Assembly: GCA_009929775.1 (NCBI GenBank)
Contig: RZZS01000003.1
Coordinates: 19,017-83,016, forward strand
Length of the DNA: 64,000 bases
Direction of reading: 5' to 3'
Source: Alphaproteobacteria bacterium
Lineage (GTDB): Bacteria > Pseudomonadota > Alphaproteobacteria > Micavibrionales > Micavibrionaceae
Position numbers and translations under genes: made by a program. The notes beneath the pieces were generated by a model. It was not told the origin of the DNA. It searched no databases and saw only the letters and a list, made by a program, of their open reading frames with translations. Of this stretch, positions 59,473 through 64,000 are shown piece by piece. Position 1 is the first letter of the stretch. Each line of letters starts with the position of its first letter.

Positions 59473-60258
59473 TCAGGCGGCCGCCGATTCCAGGCGCTCA
59501 TTGAGCAGGCGCGTTAGGCGCTGCCACTGGGCGCCGGAGAACAGGTGGGCATAGATGAATGGCAGCCAGCCTTTTTTTCGCCACTCGATGAACGTCTCGT
59601 CGGGGAGTGCGGCAAGTTTCTGTTCGTCGATGATTTTGAATCCAGAGAAGTTGATCCGCGCCTTGTTACCGACATTGATCTGGGCTTCGCGGTCGACCAG
59701 AATGTCCGCGGCGACGAGGTCCTGGCTGAACTCGACCGTTTGCTGCGCGGCGGCGTGATAAGACTTGCAAAATTCCAGCGCGTTCTGTGAAAGTTGGCTG
59801 GGTTCGCCCGTGTCGGTGAAGAAGCGCTGTTCGCCGCCCTTTTCAACGACATCGTCATTGTGATCAATGCACAGGGTAAGCTGTTCGCCGCCGGGGACCT
59901 CGGAGAAAATGAACGGATAGCGGCGGATATAGGCCGGGATGTAGGCCTGCTCGCCCCACTTGCCGTCCTTGCCGGCAAAAAGGTTTTCCCCGTCCCGCAG
60001 GCCGAGGATTGCAACCGGTGTCGCCGACGCGTCCGGGCTGAAAGCGATCGGGTAGAAGTGGCAGATTTGCGGCAGTTCGATCAGGTTGACCGGAACGGCA
60101 TTGACTTCATTCGTAAAGGCGAACGAAAAATTCTTTTTGAGCGCCAGATCCGCGTGCTTCTGTTTGTCGAGCGGAGTCGGGTTCCTGTAGAAAAGGGGCA
60201 TGTTGGTCGCGGGCCCTTTCGCCTGCTTAGCCGCGTTTTTTGCTTTCTTGTCAGCCAT
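59473..60258 (-). CDS. SapC-family protein
   Basis: FYRNPTPLDKQKHADLALKKNFSFAFTNEVNAVPVNLIELPQICHFYPIAFS. Confidence 0.88.
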   Translation of the reverse strand: MADKKAKNAAKQAKGPATNMPLFYRNPTPLDKQKHADLALKKNFSFAFTNEVNAVPVNLIELPQICHFYPIAFSPDASATPVAILGLRDGENLFAGKDGKWGEQAYIPAYIRRYPFIFSEVPGGEQLTLCIDHNDDVVEKGGEQRFFTDTGEPSQLSQNALEFCKSYHAAAQQTVEFSQDLVAADILVDREAQINVGNKARINFSGFKIIDEQKLAALPDETFIEWRKKGWLPFIYAHLFSGAQWQRLTRLLNERLESAAA

Positions 60259-60476
60259 GTTCAACCTTTCGTGTATTCTCAAATGAATAAAGCCTTGAGG
60301 GCATTTTGCGCAAACATTATCGAATTTTCGCCTGCCATGGCAACGTTTTTCAGGTCTAATCGCCAATTATCACCCGCTCAAAGCTGGAGAACGGCAGAAT
60401 CTTTCTTCCGCAGGCCAACTTTTTTGGCTAAGGTTTCCCCGCACGTAAGCAGCCACGAAGTCGGGAGGTATGCGCC

Positions 60477-61820
60477 ATGCGCATTGGAATGGTTGGGACG
60501 GGATATGTCGGTCTGGTTTCGGGGACGTGTTTTGCCGAGTTTGGCATGGACGTCGTTTGTATCGACAAGGACGAAAGCAAGATCGCCCGTCTGAAGGCGG
60601 GGCAAATCCCGATTTTCGAGCCCGGTCTGGACGCGCTCGTTGAAAAGCAGGTCAAGGCGGGCCGCCTGTCCTTCTCGACGGATATCCGGGACGGTGTCAA
60701 AGGCTGCGACGCCGTCTTTATCGCGGTCGGCACGCCGCCGCGCCGCGACGACGGGCATGCGGATCTCAGCTTCGTCTATCAGGCTGCGCGCGAGATTGCC
60801 GAATGTATGGAAGGCTATACGGTCGTTGTGAACAAGTCGACCGTTCCCGTGGGCACAGCGCGCGAGGTCGCGCGGATTATCCGCGAGGCGCGTCCCGACG
60901 GCGATTTCGACGTTTGCTCGAACCCCGAGTTTCTGCGCGAGGGCGCGGCGATCAATGATTTCATGCGTCCGGACCGCGTTGTTATCGGCGTGGAATCCGA
61001 GCGCGCCCGCGCCGTGATGCGCGAGCTGTACCGGCCGCTCTATCTGAACGAAACGCCTGTGTTCTTTACGACGCCGGAAAGTTCGGAGCTTATCAAATAT
61101 GCGAGCAACGCGTTTCTTGCGACCAAGATCACCTTTATCAACGAGATTGCCGACCTGTGCGAAAAGGCCGGGGCGAACGTTCAGGATGTCGCCCGCGCCA
61201 TGGGCATGGACAACCGGATCGGCTCGAAGTTTCTCCACGCCGGTCCCGGCTATGGCGGTTCGTGCTTCCCGAAGGACACGCTTGCTCTCAGCCAGACGGG
61301 CCGCAAGCTCGGCGCGCCGCAGACCATCGTCGAAACGGTCGTCGCCGTGAACGAAAGCCGCCAGAAGGATATGGCGCGGCGCATTGTGGAGGCGTGCGGC
61401 GGCGATGTTAAAGGCCGACGCATCGGTATTCTCGGCGTCTCGTTCAAGCCGCAAACCGACGACGTCCGCGACTCGCCTGCGCTTGTGATTATTCCGATAC
61501 TGCAGGAAATGGGCGCAACCATTGCGGCTTTCGACCCCGAGGCGATGGAAGAGGCCGGCAAAAAGCTCTCGAACGTCGAATGGTGCAAGGACGCCTATCA
61601 GGTTGCGGAAGGGAGTGACGTGCTCGTGATCGTCACCGAGTGGAACGAGTTCCGCAGCCTTAATCTCGGGCGCATCGGCGAGAGTATGAAGAGCCGGGTT
61701 CTTGTCGACTTGCGCAACATATACAAGTTCCACGAAGTCGAGCCGCACGGGTTCCATTACGTGTCGATCGGGCGCGAACGGCTTGTTCCCGGAAGGTCGC
61801 CGCTCCGCAAGGTGTCCTGA
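60477..61820 (+). CDS. ugd: UDP-glucose 6-dehydrogenase
   Basis: MRIGMVGTGYVGLVSGTCFAEFG; GPGYGGSCFPKDTLAL; LGVSFKPQTDDVRDSPAL. Confidence 0.96.
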   Translation: MRIGMVGTGYVGLVSGTCFAEFGMDVVCIDKDESKIARLKAGQIPIFEPGLDALVEKQVKAGRLSFSTDIRDGVKGCDAVFIAVGTPPRRDDGHADLSFVYQAAREIAECMEGYTVVVNKSTVPVGTAREVARIIREARPDGDFDVCSNPEFLREGAAINDFMRPDRVVIGVESERARAVMRELYRPLYLNETPVFFTTPESSELIKYASNAFLATKITFINEIADLCEKAGANVQDVARAMGMDNRIGSKFLHAGPGYGGSCFPKDTLALSQTGRKLGAPQTIVETVVAVNESRQKDMARRIVEACGGDVKGRRIGILGVSFKPQTDDVRDSPALVIIPILQEMGATIAAFDPEAMEEAGKKLSNVEWCKDAYQVAEGSDVLVIVTEWNEFRSLNLGRIGESMKSRVLVDLRNIYKFHEVEPHGFHYVSIGRERLVPGRSPLRKVS

Positions 61821-61843
61821 AAGCAGGAAGGAAGAAGAAAGGT

Positions 61844-62164
61844 ATGCAGTTTATCGTTACCGGTCTTGATGGCGACGACGAGGGTGCGCTGGATCGCCGG
61901 ATGAGTGCTCGCGAGATGCATCTCGAGAAATGCCGGGAGTCGGCGGCGGCGGGAGAGCTCCTGTATGCGGCGGCGATTACTGACGACGCAGGCGTCATGC
62001 GCGGTTCTGTCATGATTGTCGACTATCCGACCCGCGCCGAGCTGGAGGAATGGTTGAAGAACGAGCCTTACGTTACGGCTCACGTCTGGAGAGATATCGA
62101 TATCAGGCCGTGCAAGGTGGCGTCGATTTTCCAGCCCGCTGCGAAGGACTCGAATGTCCGATAA
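61844..62164 (+). CDS. YciI-family protein
   Basis: MQFIVTGLDGDDEGALDRRMSAREMHLEKCRE...VDYPTRAELEEWLKNEPYV. Confidence 0.88.
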   Translation: MQFIVTGLDGDDEGALDRRMSAREMHLEKCRESAAAGELLYAAAITDDAGVMRGSVMIVDYPTRAELEEWLKNEPYVTAHVWRDIDIRPCKVASIFQPAAKDSNVR

Positions 62165-62969
62165 GCTCCTGGCCCATCCGGCGGCTCTTCTGAACAGGCT
62201 TCGCCTGATCGCGCTTGATGCGGGCGCGGCGACACTCCGCCATTTCGACGAATGCGGTTATGAGGGTGCTGAAACCAAGGGGGACGGTTCTCCTGTGACG
62301 CAGGCCGACAGGGACGCGGAACGAATTATTGAAACCGCACTCGCGGAGTTGCTGCCGGACATACCGATGATTGGCGAGGAAGCGGTTGACGTCGGCAAAA
62401 AGCCCGATCTTTCCGGGCACGAGTTTTTTTGGCTGGTCGATCCGCTCGACGGCACCAGAGAGTTCATTTCCGGCAGCGGGGAATACACGGTCAACATCGC
62501 ACTGGTTCGGGGCGGAGAACCCTGGCTCGGCGTCGTTTTCGCGCCAGTATCCGGTGAGTTGTACGCGGGAGGTCCCGGAGGCGCGGTTCGCTGGCTCGAG
62601 GAAACCGGCCATGAGAAGCCCATTCATACCCGCAAGGCACCAAAAGAAGGTCTTACCGTTGTTGCCTCGCGCCGCCACGGCAGCGGCGAGCGCCTTGAGC
62701 GTTTTCTCGAGAACTATAAAATCAACAAGCTTGTGAAGCGGGGCAGCAGTCTCAAGATTTGCGCAATAGCCGCCGGACGCGCGGATATCTATCCGCGAAT
62801 GGGTCCGACCTGTGAATGGGACACGGCAGCAGGACATGCCGTCCTGAGGGCTGCCGGAGGAGAGATTGTCGATTTCTCGGGAAGACCGCTGCGCTACGGG
62901 GAGGCGGACGGACGTTTTCTGAATCCGGAATTCTGTGCCCTTTCCGGGGATATTACGATCGCCGCTTGA
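62154..62969 (+). CDS. cysQ: 3'(2'),5'-bisphosphate nucleotidase
   Basis: FFWLVDPLDGTREFISGSGEYTVNIALV; CEWDTAAGHAVLRAAGG inositol-phosphatase signatures. Confidence 0.94.
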   Translation: MSDKLLAHPAALLNRLRLIALDAGAATLRHFDECGYEGAETKGDGSPVTQADRDAERIIETALAELLPDIPMIGEEAVDVGKKPDLSGHEFFWLVDPLDGTREFISGSGEYTVNIALVRGGEPWLGVVFAPVSGELYAGGPGGAVRWLEETGHEKPIHTRKAPKEGLTVVASRRHGSGERLERFLENYKINKLVKRGSSLKICAIAAGRADIYPRMGPTCEWDTAAGHAVLRAAGGEIVDFSGRPLRYGEADGRFLNPEFCALSGDITIAA

Positions 62970-63570
62970 CGAAGATCACAGGGCCCATCTGCTTGATGGA
63001 TGAACGCTTCACCTGTTCCGTTGTTTCAACAGATTCGCCGCCGTCGCCGGGGTCGATATAGCCCTTGAGGTGGCACCACTCCGAGTCTTCCCGGTCATAA
63101 ACCTTTAGGGCGGCCATGCCGTCTTTCCGCCGGATGAACATCACATCGCCCTTTCGGCAACGCGTATTTGGAGAAACCATGCAAACATGGCCGGGGTGGA
63201 TTCCTTCGCGCGCCATGGCGTGGTCTGCGGCAACGATCGCAAACACGTCGGGATCTGGCCAGTCGAGCGCCGCGTTTATGTTGTATTCGACTTCGCTGTA
63301 CCAGCCCTGATCGGCGCTGTCGCCGAACCCGAAGAGCGGGATGGAAAGCGATTTCGGCTGGTCGCCGACATTGTCGTAACCATATGCAAGCCAGTTCAAC
63401 GAGACACTGCCTGCGTCTGCAAGCCGGATGAGGGCTGTACGCGACGGTTCGCCGCCTTTCAGGTAACGTTGCACGGCTCCGAGCGAAAGGCCGGTGCGAC
63501 GGGCGAGAGCACTTTGGCCTCCGACCTTGTCGACGAGTTCCCTGATGCGGGCGACGAAATTTTTATCCAT
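62953..63570 (-). CDS. Phage-type repressor: HTH plus S24/LexA-like domain
   Basis: N-terminal GGQSALARRTGLSLGAVQRYLKG HTH; C-terminal VCMVSPNTRCRKGDVMFIRRKDGMAALKVYDRED S24 core. Confidence 0.85.
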   Translation of the reverse strand: MDKNFVARIRELVDKVGGQSALARRTGLSLGAVQRYLKGGEPSRTALIRLADAGSVSLNWLAYGYDNVGDQPKSLSIPLFGFGDSADQGWYSEVEYNINAALDWPDPDVFAIVAADHAMAREGIHPGHVCMVSPNTRCRKGDVMFIRRKDGMAALKVYDREDSEWCHLKGYIDPGDGGESVETTEQVKRSSIKQMGPVIFVKRRS

Positions 63571-63705
63571 CTTACATCCAAAAAGTTGTTGACGCAAAAG
63601 ATGCAATCATATACTTCTATCGAAGTGATCTTTGCCCCTTGCAAACGTAGTCGCTTAGGGGACCATTTCTAAACATTAAAACAGCAAAACACAACTCCTA
63701 TCGAC

Positions 63706-64000
63706 ATGGCACAACAAACACGCAACCACAATAAGTGCAAAGGTGCAGCCAGCGATGTATCCCGCCGGATAGGCGCCAACATGCGCTTCTTCCGCAGGCG
63801 CGCAGCCATACCCCAGAAGGAAGTAGCAAAATTGCTGGGGGTTAGCTACCAGCAGCTACAGAAGTATGAGACCGGGGTCAACCGCATCTCTGCAGAATAT
63901 ATCTACGGGGCTATGCAGTTAAACGCCTACCCACAAGATGTAGTATTCAACGTATCCGCTGGAACCGGGCCGATTTGTAAAGCCTGTTCGATCAGTCGAT
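63706..64000 (+). CDS. XRE-family HTH regulator, truncated by window end
   Basis: Translation from ATG 63706: MAQQTRNHNKCKGAASDVSRRIGANMRFFRRRAAIPQKEVAKLLGVSYQQLQKYETGVNRISAEYIYGAMQL...; open at the edge, so missing from the ORF track. Confidence 0.85.
   Translation, partial: MAQQTRNHNKCKGAASDVSRRIGANMRFFRRRAAIPQKEVAKLLGVSYQQLQKYETGVNRISAEYIYGAMQLNAYPQDVVFNVSAGTGPICKACSISR

Noticed and set aside
1-64000. CRISPR array, toxin-antitoxin or canonical defence cassette
   Set aside because: No regularly spaced direct repeats with unique spacers and no recognisable Cas, R-M, Abi or TA proteins in the ORFs read.

Overview
This 64-kb window is a gene-dense, GC-rich chromosomal segment, most likely alphaproteobacterial. 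That placement rests on the ATP12-family F1 assembly factor, the lspA-DUF3035-M16-M16 gene order, a MucR-type zinc finger and SapC. I assign about 57 coding regions, one elongator tRNA-Met(CAT) and several rho-independent terminators. Most genes are housekeeping: pflA/pflB, rarA, mutL, pgi, lspA, ileS, ribF, mnmA, tyrS, anmK, ugd and cysQ. There is no CRISPR array, rRNA or complete transposon. The most unusual signal is a set of non-autonomous repeats. (1) A GGGGACA...TGTCCCC palindrome family has five copies; two are read in-frame inside the mutL and ileS coding sequences, reminiscent of Rickettsia palindromic elements. (2) A 55-bp 'CATCCTGAAGGAGCGAAGCGA' repeat has two inverted copies. (3) Octamer-periodic tracts are present, one of them inside mnmA. 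Other points of interest are a MucR zinc finger fused to a terminase-small-subunit-like region, a split PAS/MCP receptor pair, a small Rrf2/cysteine desulfurase/ferredoxin/mnmA cluster whose Rrf2 protein lacks the usual Cys cluster, and a phage-like divergent repressor/XRE switch at the right edge. No homology search could be run; all family calls come from reading motifs.
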